Positions 1-10,269 of a stretch of 64,000 bases of DNA are shown here, piece after piece. This DNA is from Colocasia esculenta. Taxonomy: Eukaryota; Streptophyta; Magnoliopsida; Alismatales; Araceae. The notes below the pieces were generated by a model. It was not told where the DNA came from and searched no databases. It saw only the letters and a list, made by a program, of their open reading frames with translations. Position numbers and translations under genes: made by a program. Location: contig CM024758.1 of assembly GCA_014218235.1 (NCBI GenBank), forward strand, positions 102,585,698 to 102,649,697. The letters are read 5' to 3'. How positions within the stretch are numbered: position 1 is the first letter of the stretch; the number at the start of each line of letters is the position of its first letter.

Positions 1-132
1 TTGCTATCTTCTTTTTACTAACACTAACAGTTATCAAAGTGTGCTTTGTGTAACGTTTTTTGTGAATAGGTTTGGTACTCATACTTAAAGAATCTCATTC
101 ACCCCCCCTCTGGTCTTGCTAGCTGGGCAACA
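1..132 (+). mobile_element. 3' end of a copia family-1 LTR, element lies off the left edge
   Basis: This piece is about 94% identical by eye to the reverse complement of the start of the copia-1 LTR at 10139. It has the C-rich tract TTCACCCCCCCTCT near its end and finishes GGGCAACA, the expected CA terminus. It is followed at once by CCCTT, the complement of the AAGGG duplication beside copia-1. It is therefore the outer end of a second family-1 element in the opposite orientation, sitting at the same junction as copia-1. Confidence 0.85.
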
Positions 133-1110
133 CCCTTCTCCCTTATCGGTATGTCCCAAGTTCAAGGCAAGACAACGATTGACTAAAGAGGATGTCGCCT
201 ACAGCTACTCTGGGTGAAGGCACTACTAAGCACATCAAACTCGTGTTTAACACACCTAAGAATCGTTAATGAATTTTAAATGATGATTGAGTAATTGAAG
301 GGTTCAAGTACTACGTTTTTCCACTTAGAGCGGATTCCCTTCGTTTCGTGTGTCTTTTCAAGAAGGAACCACTCCGAGTTTCAGCCCATATTTCAAAATC
401 TAAAAAAAATTGAATATTTTCAAAAATTCAAATATCAATATTTCAAAATCCAAAAGAATTGAATATCCCAAAATAAAATTTTTGAATATTTTTAAAAGCC
501 AAAGATGTCAAATATTTCAAAATCCAAAGAAAAAAAATCTTTTGAATATTTTCAAAATCAAAAATAATTAAATATTCCAAAATCCCAACAAATTAATTTT
601 TTTCAAACACAAAAAAAAAATTGAATATATAAAAATTCCAAAAAATTGAATATGCCAAAACCAAACAAATTGATGAACTTATTCTCTTCTTATTTGTATG
701 AGTGCATAGCTTGCATGCTCATCCTTTAATTTCCTACTAGTATGAGTGTGATTGCTTATTGCATTTTAATTATGTCATTCCTTATTTTATGTCTTATTGA
801 ATGAAGGCTCAGCCCCTTTGCAAATCATGAAGTCTGCCTCACTTAGTGAGCAAGGGCTAAGCCAGAACAGTTAACTATCTGTTTGTTCAAGTGACTCTCA
901 GGCACGGGAATAAGAAAGGTAAGGCATTCTACTATATATATAATGGTCAAAAGGCAAGTCAAATGTACACCATATGCAAAAGAGTACCCCACTAGGTACA
1001 CATCATCATGAAAAGAAGCGAAAAGTACAAGTCATACGATAGTGGCCTAGCTCTCACCACCACTCTCAGCAGGTCGAGGGTGTCGGCTGCTCTCGGTCTT
1101 GCCCGGATCC
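133..1110 (+). other. Tat-C gypsy 3' untranslated region with A-rich degenerate tandem repeats
   Basis: No coding sequence. Positions 390-660 are built from a degenerate 20-25 bp unit around TTTCAAAATCCAAAAAAATTG. Hypervariable tandem repeats in the 3' untranslated region are known in Tat/Ogre-type gypsy elements. The homologous stretch on the right (9226-10138) lies directly downstream of a Tat pol end, once the copia-1 insertion is ignored, and this identifies the region. Confidence 0.7.
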
Positions 1111-1171
1111 ATTGTCGAGCGGGAGGTGGTGGCCTTATGGAGGTGCGGGAGTCGGTGGTCTGCTGTGCGCC

Positions 1172-2154
1172 TCATCCCTCCTGAACGTTCCTCTGGTACT
1201 CAGAGGACGTCGCAATGAAGCTTGCAAAGTAGGCGCTATCTCGACCCTCCCTCACAGTGNNNNNNNNNNNNNNNNNNNNNNNNNNNNNNNNNNNNNNNNN
1301 NNNNNNNNNNNNNNNNNNNNNNNNNNNNNNNNNNNNNNNNNNNNNNNNNNNNNNNNNNNGCAGCCGTACACCCTCAACCCAGTGATGCGACTGACGTCCT
1401 CTAGGCTGGGGATCATGTGCCCCCATGGAAACACGAAGGCAGTTGCCTCCACGTCCCACCTGCTGCGCAGGGTCTGGGTGAGGGGAGCGTCTGCTCTCAT
1501 CCGGTCCATCCTCAGGACCTCCCCAAACCACATGTCCTCCAACTGCTCCCTCTGTAACCCTGGGAGGGCCAGGTACACAGCTACCACCAACATCCAGGAC
1601 ACCCTAGCCCTCATTTCTCCCTGCAAGCACGAAGAAGCAACCAGTCAACTTAAGCATGCACTCTTTGAGTTTTCGGCTAAGGTCACACCAACCAATGGGT
1701 CGCGGCCTTGTCACGATGCTTCGATGCATCGCGACTTGGTCACGACACCTAGGGAGACCGCGACCTTGTCGCAACGGCCAATGTCGCGGCCTCTGACTGC
1801 GTTGTGACTACTGATGTCGCGATGGGGCGGGCTGTCGCGTTCTCAGACGTGGGCCAACCAAAGTTTCCTTTGTCCGGTGGCCTATCTCCTGGGCATTTTG
1901 CCCTACATTAGCCCTCTATGGGGCTTCCTCATCCATCCACAACCACATTTAAGGAGATTAAGGCCTCAAGGACTCACCTTCTTCATGGCCTCCTCGCGGG
2001 CCAACGCCGCTAGCTCTATGTCGACCGCTGGCGCCTCCACCTCCGCCATCTCCACTTCCGGTGGCTCTTCCATTGGCACCTCCGCCTCGCGCCGTCGGGA
2101 CCACCTCGCCTGCCGTTTGCCACGCTCCCCGCCGCCGCCGCCGCTTCCCTCCAC
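1172..2154 (-). CDS. Plant mobile domain (MAIN-like) protein gene, antisense in Tat-C, interrupted by a scaffold gap
   Basis: The ATG at 2154 opens exon 1 (2154-1978, 59 codons), Gly/Arg- then Glu-rich and ending ...EAMKK at a good donor (GTGAGT). The intron ends in TTGCAG at 1621. Exon 2 starts at 1620 in the same phase and encodes the PMD N-terminus: a helix-rich segment, then WDVEATAFVFPWG and the hallmark PSLEDVSRITGLRV. The gap (1260-1359) follows; after it the last exon resumes with TVREGRDSAY and stops near 1172. PMD proteins (PF10536; MAIN/MAIL1) occur both as host silencing factors and as transposon cargo. Position between a Tat 3' UTR and a Tat polypurine tract, on the opposite strand, points to cargo. 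No disabling change is visible in the N-terminal half; the middle is unsequenced. The right-hand relative at 7116-9225 shows what the gap may hide. Confidence 0.75.
1260..1359. other. Scaffold gap (100 N)
   Basis: Exactly 100 N, a conventional placeholder for a gap of unknown size. It falls between PMD exon 2 and the last exon. Judging from the right-hand copy, about 1.8 kb of exons may be missing. Confidence 0.99.
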
Positions 2155-2160
2155 GCCATC

Positions 2161-2250
2161 GAGAAGAGAGAGAGAGAGAGAAGGAGAGAGTGAGAGAGTG
2201 GAAGAGAGAGAGAGGGAAGAGGGAGAGAGTGCACAGAGAGAGTGAGAGGG
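2161..2250. repeat. (GA)n microsatellite in the PMD 5' leader
   Basis: Imperfect GA/GAGA tract immediately upstream of the ATG at 2154. On the gene strand it is a CT-rich leader, a common feature of plant core promoters and 5' UTRs. I see no TATA box for this gene. Confidence 0.85.
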
Positions 2251-2593
2251 TCGGGGAGCTCGATCGCCAGATGCTCAAAGGGGTTGTGAGCGTGAGAGGG
2301 AAGAAGAAGGGTTTCTGCATTTTTGAACCCTCGGTTCATGTCGCGACGGCTATAGGCGTCACGTTAAGATAGCGACGGCCATGTGGGTCGTGACAATGTC
2401 GCGACCTATCGACCCGTCGTGACCTTAAGGCGACGCCTATTTTGGTCACGATTTTAACCGAACTATGCAAACAGTGAAAAAAATTCTTATTTTATTGATT
2501 CAAGTCATCAATTACAATCCTAATCATACCTACAATCAATCAATTAGTCTTTTCAAGCCCTAACTACCACCTTTTACATTTCCTACACCTCTC

Positions 2594-4040
2594 ATGCACT
2601 TGGTGCAACCTCAGCCACGGCGCGATCTCCACGTGGACAGATCCTCCTCAACGCCTGCAAGTACTCCTGGTACACGTCCTCGTCCTCTGCCACTACTTCT
2701 GAAATGAGGCTTGCCGCGCACCCTTCCCAGTGAACTATGGCGCTCCTCACATCCGCTCGTCTTGTTCATTGTCCCTCTTCCGAGCTTGAATTGGCGGGTG
2801 GTGGGAGAGGGTCAGAACAACTGTGCGTGCTGCACCACGCTATAAATAGCACCGGTCGGGGTTGTAGAGGACCAGTGCTTCATTCCCAATCAGTCGCAGA
2901 GCCAGGCCGACGTGCTGCAGAAGGTGAATGATCTTGTTATGGAGGAATGTCGACTGCATCTCAAACTGCTCCACGGTTAGTGTGTTCAGGTAGAGCCGCC
3001 ACTCCTTCAATCCCTTGACCGTCGCCGTCTTGCACCATGCCTGAGTAGTCATGTGGAGTGGAGCACCGACAAAGGCGAGTGGGTGGTGGACCATGCTCAT
3101 GCACTTGATGGAGGGGTCGTCCGTTGCCTTGAAGTTTATGTGCATGCCCATCTAGCATTCAAGGGAGACCATAGAGCTGAAGAGGGGTCCACTAGTAGCT
3201 ACAGAAGATAGTCCAGCATAGAGATAGCCAAGGACAGCTTGAGAAATGGACATACCTTCCCATACACAGCTGATGGTACTTAGGTTAGATGCAGAGAGGA
3301 GGTGATCCTGTGCAAGGAAGAGGATGACGCCGCATATGCAGATTGCGGCGGCCTTGGCTATGGCGAGGTAGTTCCCAGTCTTCCTCTTGAATTGTGACAT
3401 GATCCACTGGGAGAGAGGGAGGAGTTGCATGTAGCCCGGATTGGTCATGGTGCTCAAGTCCCAGGTCTAGGTGGTAATCTCGTCGAGGATGGCCCAAGAA
3501 TCTATGGCAGCCACAGTGTGCGCGATGAGATGTTCCTCCCCTCTCCTGTCTTTAGTGAGCCCCAACATGAGCCCCAAGTCCTCTAGTAGAATCGTGGCTT
3601 TGAATGAGGGGAAGATGAATGTGTGGGTCTGTGGGTGCCACAACTCCGCAAGCACTGTCATTCTATCCCACACATGCACTATTTTATGGTAGTTCTTGGC
3701 TAGCGTGAGGACGGTGGTGAGCTTCCACTCACGCAGTAGGTTGGTGGACGCCACTGGAAGTGCATTGACCATAGGTTCTAGCCAAGGGATTTTGGAATAG
3801 CGCCTACTGCTCGGGAGGATCTAGAAGAGATAGAAGAGAGGGTTGGCAAGAGATGAAAAGAAGAAGAGGAGAGAGAAAATCAAAGTAGAGAGAGAAAGCA
3901 CTTACTTGAAGATCATGTCTTGCACTAATATGGCTGGGCATGGAGGAGAGGCGTTGGAGCGCTACATGGGCCGCCCTTGCCGCTTTCGGGCCACCATTAG
4001 GGTTGGGACCAGCTTCAAAGGAAGAAAAAGACATCTTCAT
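2594..4040 (-). pseudogene. Second PMD/DUF7745-like protein gene, antisense in Tat-C, with three in-frame TAG stops
   Basis: ATG at 4040; exon 1 4040-3906 (45 codons, MKMSFSSFEAGPNP...); 85-bp intron 3905-3821 with GTAAGT donor and CTTCTAG acceptor; exon 2 from 3820 in matching phase. Exon 2 has ELWHPQTHTFIFPS and ILLEDLGLMLGL, the PMD-type N-terminal pattern, then a helical region containing AKAAAICICGVILF as in DUF7745-type retroelement ORFs. One frame is open from 3820 to about 2780 except for TAG at 3468-3466, 3154-3152 and about 2839-2837. Each TAG is one C-to-T step from CAG. A frameshift near 2770 leads to the C-terminus (HWEGCAASLISEVV) ending near 2594. A TATA box lies about 70 bp upstream of the ATG. 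Its relation to the gene at 1172-2154 is distant. It cannot make a full protein now. Confidence 0.75.
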
Positions 4041-4110
4041 AGCTAGAAGAGAGAGAAAATCAAGAGAGAAGAAGAGAGAGGGGGTGAGCTCCGAATTTAG
4101 ACCATTGCAC

Positions 4111-4122
4111 CCTTATTTATAG
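4111..4122 (-). promoter_or_regulatory. TATA box of the antisense PMD-like gene
   Basis: On the minus strand this reads CTATAAATAAGG, 71-82 bp upstream of the ATG at 4040, the usual spacing for a plant TATA promoter with a short leader. It supports independent antisense transcription of the gene. Confidence 0.6.
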
Positions 4123-4254
4123 AGCTCTAGGGGGTGCTATTCCCATCCCTCGTCCATAGGAGTTAGAGTAGCAATAGGTTTGGTTTAGGAGTCCCATGGG
4201 TAGTAGGATTAGCCTTAGGATAAGGCTCGATTTCGGTGTTTATCACATAGAATG

Positions 4255-4325
4255 ATGTCGCGACGCCCCGATCTGACGCGTTAGTGTCGCGACCACCTAT
4301 GGCGTCGCGACAGTGTTGCGACTCC
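4255..4325. repeat. TCGCGA palindrome cluster in the Tat-C 3' region
   Basis: TCGCGA occurs at 4258, 4287 and 4305, with a one-step variant (TTGCGA) at 4317. The 18-mer at 4275-4292 (GACGCGTTAGTGTCGCGA) is identical to 57228-57245 in the LTR of the unrelated LARD element. Similar looser clusters lie at 1690-1850, 2340-2450, 5635-5760 and 6555-6640. Confidence 0.85.
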
Positions 4326-5384
4326 CAGATGTGTCATGTTTATGTGTTTTGTATTTTCTTATGTCTGTGCATAGTTTACCTATAATATTGTTGTGTGTGT
4401 ACATATTGTCTCTATTTTATGTCAGTTATTGCTTTGTTTATCATCAGAAAACCACAAAAAACTCAAAAAATCAGAAAATCACAAAAAATGAAGCTTCACT
4501 GATAAGTTAGGTAAGTATTTCTATCCTTATTCCCTTGCATTACTATATGGTAATCTACTTATTATATCACTTCAAGGACCGGCTGGTTCTCAACATGCTC
4601 TGGGATCTGAGTTCCCCCCTTCAACAAAAAAACAGTGATGATCTAGGTGCATGTTTCTAATCGCTGGATAGGCCGTTAGGTTAGATAAGTTGGGGATGAT
4701 GGACTTTGTCTTGCACAGCGGTTGCAAGAAGACTCTGGACCCATTCTTGTCTGATTTAGCATATGATCCTTGATATATTTTCTATTTTCTCCTTTCTTTG
4801 CATTTGATTTAATGATTTCTTTTCCTTTATCCCAGCATGCATCATGTAGGATTTTTTAGCTATCATGACTCATCCATGGCTAATGTTGAGCCCTTGTTGA
4901 GTGCCCAACCATTATTCATGTTCCAAAAAAGAAATCTCATTCCATTCCGAATCGGAAGGTTTATCTCCGAGCGAGTCGCTCTTGCTAGTTTGTCGAGAAT
5001 TTTTCTGTCTGGATTCTCTATTCAATTTTCATCCTTATTCCTTTTGATCCATTTTGGTTGCGAACCGCTCCCAGGACAGAGTCTGAGTTACCTGCCTGGC
5101 ACGCACATGTCCCTCCAAAATGAAACCCTGTAGGCCAATCGGCTAGGGTACCTCTCAATCGAGGGGTTGGTCGTCCTTTTCTTTCTCCTTCTCGTCCAGA
5201 CTTGTGTTTTTCCTTGCATTCTACTCAAGCAGCTAACTCGAGGCTTTCAAGAAGATTATAATTGCTTGTTGGTTAGATCGGGTGTCTCTTTATCTTGGCT
5301 CCCATCTTTTCAATTCACTCCGCGTCATTTCCGCTTCATTTCCTCTGCTACACTTCTGCTACGCTCCCTTGCAAAGTGGAAACC
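4326..5384 (+). other. Tat-C 3' non-coding region
   Basis: No coding sequence that I can support. The stretch is AT-rich at 4330-4560 and then mixed. It ends in a polypurine tract and LTR start, so it is the last part of the Tat-C internal region. Confidence 0.5.
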
Positions 5385-5398
5385 AAGGAGGGGCAATC
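5385..5398 (+). promoter_or_regulatory. Polypurine tract of Tat-C
   Basis: AAGGAGGGG followed by CAATC and then TGTAGACACATG. A purine tract directly before a TGTAGACA-type LTR start is the normal plus-strand priming site of Tat-type gypsy elements. It fixes the orientation of Tat-C as plus. Confidence 0.7.
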
Positions 5399-7115
5399 TG
5401 TAGACACATGATTCTGGCCCATAAGTTGAACCATTTTTATTGTTCTCCTAATGAGCCCCAAGTTGGTCACTCACCTTGAGCCCATCTATTAGCCTTGTTT
5501 TGAACCCATTAAAAGCCCAATTTTCACATTATCCCCTCCAATTATCTTTTTAAGAGTTCTTATGCATCATTGTTGATTATTCATCTAAATAATTCATCAA
5601 TAATCCAAGAATAATCAATTTTCCTTAACGCGATGGGTCGTGGCGTCACGTTATCCATGTCGCGCCCCCTTTGGCCATCGCGACAGCCCATGCATATCCA
5701 TGCAAGTGCCCTTATGGTCGCGACCATCCTGGCCGTCGTGACTATCCTTGATGCGTCCCTATGACCCATCGTGCCATGATCTGTATGTGCTGGCCTCCGC
5801 AACCACCTCCTATTTATCCTCCATTGGCCTTATCTTCATCTCTAAGCAACTCCCACAACCCCCATGCGCGGTTTGAGGGTCCATGGCACCTTGGGACCCT
5901 CTTAGGACTCTTCCCTCTAGATTTACATCATTTTATCACATCATTTTAGGTATTATCACTTAATGATGAGATAATCTCTCTCATCTCCATTTTAAGGGAC
6001 ACTTCTTCTTCAGAGGAAGGGGAGCCCTAATTTTGCCACGAAGTGCTGCCAAATTTCCTCCAGACCAGACCTTAGCTCGTGGCTCACCATTTTCCTCCCA
6101 TTTCTCTCCATCTTCTCCACTAAGTCATGGCATCTTCTTCACCCATGAAACTGGTGGTTGAGGAGGCGTCTTCTAGGGCTTCAAGATAACCCAAGGACAC
6201 TACATCACGGCCAGGGAGCTACCCCATTGAGGCTCTTTCTTCCCTTCTTCCTCTCATTTCTTCTTTCATGCATTTTACTATTTCTTTTAGATAGGAACGC
6301 ATTCCTTTTTCTTACCACATTTTTATATCACCCAAGGGGTTTAAAAGCCACCCCCAGGTTCATTCCTTCTATGTTCTCCCTTTTCATTTCATTTTTGGAT
6401 AGATACTACTCTTAAATATGGTCTAACAGGGTTTCTTTTGTTGTTTTCTTCGTTTTGGCAAGCACCTAAGCAAGAGTTGACGAGGGGCTCTTGTCCTCTA
6501 GCCGAATGGAGGGTAGGAAGAAGGTCCACCAACACACTACAGAGAACGCGTAGGCCAAAGGAGTCGCGACAGCCAAGACGCGCCCTGATATGGCATCGCG
6601 ACAGCAGCATCATCGAGACGAGGAGACCCGTCGTGACACCCGTAAGTGCCCTGTTCTCACCCCCTTTTCCTAGCACGTTAGCCTATTTCAATTCTTATTC
6701 AAGGCAACTTGTTAGGTGGCGATCACACTTCCTAATCCATGCTAATAATGCATCTAAAACATGTTGTGTGTCTCGAGGGTGCGCAACCCCCTGATTACAC
6801 TCCTTCCATGTTTTGGGGGATTCTCCTCCCATTAGGAGTAGCAATGCCATTAGGAAAGCTCTTAACATGGCTAGGTACAAATTTGGTTGCTATGCATGGC
6901 TAATTGCCTTTGTTTTAGCCCTATTTTTCCCTTTCCTATTTTCTGCACAATTATGCTACGAAGTTTGGTGTATTTTCTCTTATTCCATATTATAAATCTC
7001 CTATTTTGGTTCAGTAACTTTTATGTGAGCTATCTTAACAAAGCCCATTACTTATTGTTGTTTATTGGATTTTAATTAAATTATTTTGCTTTATCTTTTT
7101 TTTTTTAATTATCAG
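5399..7115 (+). mobile_element. Probable Tat-C 3' LTR, right end not defined
   Basis: Begins TGTAGACACATGATTC right after the polypurine tract. It has no long coding region. It contains degenerate TCGCGA-type sites (5635-5760 and 6555-6640). I could not find a CA terminus, a TSD or a second LTR in the window, so the right boundary is set only by the PMD homology that begins at 7116. It may contain more than one sequence. Confidence 0.45.
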
Positions 7116-9225
7116 GTTGCTACATCACCTGCCTTCGGGTGGATGGGGAGACGGTGACGAGCGTGACATATGATGACTATACGGAGTTAGTGCAGGACCT
7201 ACTGAGTCTAGAGCCAGCAGGAGATGATGACCTTGATGACCGTAGGATGGTTGACCGAGTGGAGATGTTGGAGAGCCTGGGTCTGCGCGGAGTGAGGCAG
7301 ACAGACGAAGAGTCGCTGCATGAGTTCGTGCAACGAGTAGTGGGGCTGGCCCCGACGGTGTACAACCAAGATCCCCAGGACGAGGAGAGGGTGGACCGGG
7401 ACCAGAGGAGGTTCCTGGTATTGTTCTGGGGAAGATGTTGTTGGGGACGAAGGGAGACGACATCCATTGTCGATTCTTGGGGATTTTGGCGAATTTAGAT
7501 AGAGTTGGAGAGTACACTTGGGAAGCGGCTTTCTTGGCCCACACCTTCGCCGACCTGTCCAGCGAAATCGGTCGGGAGACCACCGTGGGCAGATTCGCCC
7601 CATTTCTCCAAGTACATAATGTTTTTTTAAGCTTTCTTAATTTCCTGCATTAAATTTGTTATACAAATAATCAATGTGCTCATGTATGCAAGTGTGGAGC
7701 TATTATTACATTCCTCTGGGGAGGGCCACAGAGGTGCGACCCGATGCACTCCCTCATGCTAGGCGGCGCCTGTCGGTGGCGACGGAGGCCTCCTTCTCAC
7801 TACAGCTGGACACGCTCTGGCGTGACATTAGGGACATTCCTGCCCTCCTAATACGTACTCTGCCTTATTTCTCCATGAATGTCTTTATGATATGATATGA
7901 TATGTGACGTTGTATGCATGGATGCAGGTGGTATGGCAGCCTACGTAGGCATGACAGACGAGGGCCACCTTTGGGTGGAGAGTGGTCAACCTCGTTTGGG
8001 CAAGACCTTTGGGTCCACTGCCTGAACGAGATCGAGCCTCTCTGCCTGAGGCTTGCCATTAGGACGCTAGGGCTGCACCAAGTGTGGTCCGAGGAGACGG
8101 AGCCGAGAGGAGTCGGGAGGAAGACCCAGTGGAAGGCGAAGAGGGGGGATTGGCGGCTTCGCTTCCCCGACCAGTACGCCGACTGGCAGCGAGGAGGTAC
8201 TGTGGCGGAGTCCGACGCCGCGGACAACCACACATACCTCTAGCACTACCAGGAGGTGTGCGGTGACCATGATTTCATGAGACCAGCTCGGGTATGCACT
8301 TCTAAACTTGACTTGCTCATTATTGATGTATATGACTTGACTAATGAATGTGTGCATGTGCAGGATGCCCGTGATGGCTTGATCTAGACCCTCCGGTCCC
8401 AGCTGGCTAGCATAGAGGCCCAGCTGGCTGAGACACGTGAGGCCCTAGTGACTCTTGTAAGTTTAAGATGACTTACCTTTGCTTTTCCTTACCTTTGTAT
8501 GCCTTGACCTAGATTTTATGTGCAGTGCACTGAGCATGCTACTGTGGAGCGCACCGACCCTGCGGGTGCCTCCACGAGTGCTAGTGTGCCAGATCCCGAG
8601 GTGGCCTCTCTCCGGGAGTAGCTGGCGGTAGCAGTGGCTCATGCAGAGGTTGCGGAGCGTGACCTCACATCGTCTTGCAACTTACACATGTTCTCTTCTG
8701 TGCAAACTGCTGAGCTCCAGGGTTCTATTACACAGGTAACCCTCACGGGAGCCGAGGTAGAGGAGCTGACGGACCAACTGTCCGAGTTGCAGACCCAGGC
8801 TTCCCAACGCAACACCGACATTCCTCACGAGGCCCCAGAGCTATGTGTGTTGCTTACCGTGGAGCAGAGGGAGTGCGAGCGCAGCTACTCTGAGTTGGAG
8901 CGTGAGCACCTCTCTCAGTAGGTGCTAGACACGCACACGAGTCCTGGCCTCTCGGAGTGGCTACTTTGGGAGGCCGAGGACAACTACCGGGGCGGTTGGG
9001 AGCGCACAGTGAGGGAGGGTCGAGATAGCGCCTACTCTGCAAGCTTCATTGCGACGTCCTCTGAGTACCAAAGGAACGTTCAGGAGGTATGAGGCGCCCA
9101 GCATTCCACCGACTCCCGCACCTCCATGAGGCCACCACCTCCTCGCTCGACAATGGATCCGGGCAAGGCCGAGAGCAGCCGACACCCTCGACCAGCCGAG
9201 AGTGGTGGTGAGAGCTAGGCCACTA
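7116..9225 (+). pseudogene. PMD (MAIN-like) pseudogene, antisense in Tat-B, N-terminus missing
   Basis: Homology starts after a pyrimidine tract and CAG at 7115 with ITCLRVDGETV, equivalent to ITGLRV in the gene at 1172-2154. Pieces in order: residues up to DRDQRRFLVLF; a 1-bp frameshift near 7427; GKMLLGTKGDDIHCRFLG and GEYTWEAAFLAHTFADL, typical of PMD; an intron (about 7612-7689); VWSYYYIPLGR; an exon from about 7927 with a further frameshift, then VHCLNEIEPLCLRLAIRTLG and NHTYL; exons at 8364-8460 and 8526-8735 encoding Gln/Glu-rich coiled coil (QLASIEAQLAETREAL); then a Pro-rich tail ending GGES at about 9217. In-frame stops lie at 8241, 8385, 8619 and 8919 (all TAG) and near 9090 (TGA). 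Each reverts to CAG or CGA by one C-to-T reversal. The TGA is shared with the left copy and so may be older. Pseudogene. Confidence 0.75.
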
Positions 9226-10269
9226 TCGTATGACTTGTACTTTTCACTTCTTTTCATGATGATGTGTACCTAGTGGGGTACTTTTTTGCATATGGTGTAC
9301 ATTTGACTTGCCTTTTGACCATTATATATATAGTAGAATGCCTTACCTTTCTTATTCCGTGCATGAGAGTCACTTGAACAAATAGATTAGTTAACTGTTC
9401 TGGCTTAGCCCCTTGCTCACTAAGTGAGGCAGACTTCATGATTTGCAAAGGGGCTGAGCCTTCATTCAAATAAGACACAAAATAAGGAAACAACATAATT
9501 AAAATGCAATAAGCAATCACACTCATACTAGTAGGAAATTAAAGGATGAGCATGCAAGCTATGCACTCATACAAATAAGAAGAGAATAAGTTCATCAATT
9601 TGTTTGGTTTTGGCATATTCAATTTTTTGGAATTTTTATATATTCAATTTTTTTGTGTTTTGAAAAAAATTTAATTTGTTGGGATTTTGGAGTATTTTAT
9701 TATTTTTTGCTTTTGAAAATATTCAAAAGATTTTTTTTTTTTGGATTTGAAATATTTGACATTTTTTGCTTTTGAAAATATTCAAAAAAATTTATTTTGG
9801 GATATTCAATTCTTTTTGATTTTGAAATAGTTGATGTTTTTGACTTTTTGAAAATATTCATTTTTTTTAGATTTTGAAATATGGGCTGAAACTCGGAGTG
9901 GTTCCTTCTTGAAAAGACACGTAGAACGAAGGGAATCCGCTCTAAGTGGAAAAATGTAGTACTTGAACCCTACAATTACTCAATCATCATTTAAAATTCA
10001 TTAACGATTCTTAGTTGTGTTAAACACGAGTTCGATGTGCTTAAGTAGTGCCTTCACCCAGAGTAGCTGTAGGCGACATCCTCTTTAGTCAATCGTTGTC
10101 TTGCCTTGAACTTGGGACATACCGATAAGGGAGAAGGGTGTTGCCCAGCTAGCAAGCCCAGAGGGGGGGTGAATGGGATTCTTTAAGTATGAGTACCTAA
10201 CCTTGTTCACAAAAATGTTTACACAAAGCACACTTCGATGACTGTTAGTGTTAGTAAAAAGAAGATAGC
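9012..10269 (-). repeat. Right arm of large inverted repeat
   Basis: Reverse complement of 1-1258. It contains the PMD 3' end, the A-rich Tat 3' UTR and, from 10139, the first 131 bp of the copia-1 LTR. Differences are scattered substitutions and small indels. That argues against a simple fold-back assembly artefact, which would give near-identical arms. Confidence 0.9.
9226..10138 (-). other. Tat-B 3' untranslated region
   Basis: Non-coding. Positions 9605-9880 carry the T-rich complement of the degenerate TTTCAAAATCC repeat. Ignoring copia-1, it continues the minus-strand sequence at 23195-23704 that follows the stop of Tat-B pol. AAGGG at 10134-10138 is the left TSD copy of copia-1. Confidence 0.7.

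Larger units (their letters stand above)
1..1258 (+). repeat. Left arm of large inverted repeat
   Basis: Reads as the reverse complement of 9012-10269, roughly 94-95% identical by eye. It includes the copia LTR end, the CCCTT junction, the A-rich Tat 3' untranslated region and the last codons of an antisense PMD gene. Homology stops at the scaffold gap at 1260. Confidence 0.9.

Noticed and set aside
4837..5403. Open frames of 60-98 residues upstream of the Tat-C polypurine tract.
   Set aside because: No domain, hydrophobic low-information composition, and the position is the non-coding end of the element.
133..10138. A 10-kb Mutator-like transposon with long terminal inverted repeats carrying PMD genes.
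   Set aside because: The arms include a copia LTR junction and Tat 3' UTR sequence, and Tat pol ends directly next to the right arm. An inverted duplication explains this better. No transposase or 9-bp duplication was seen.
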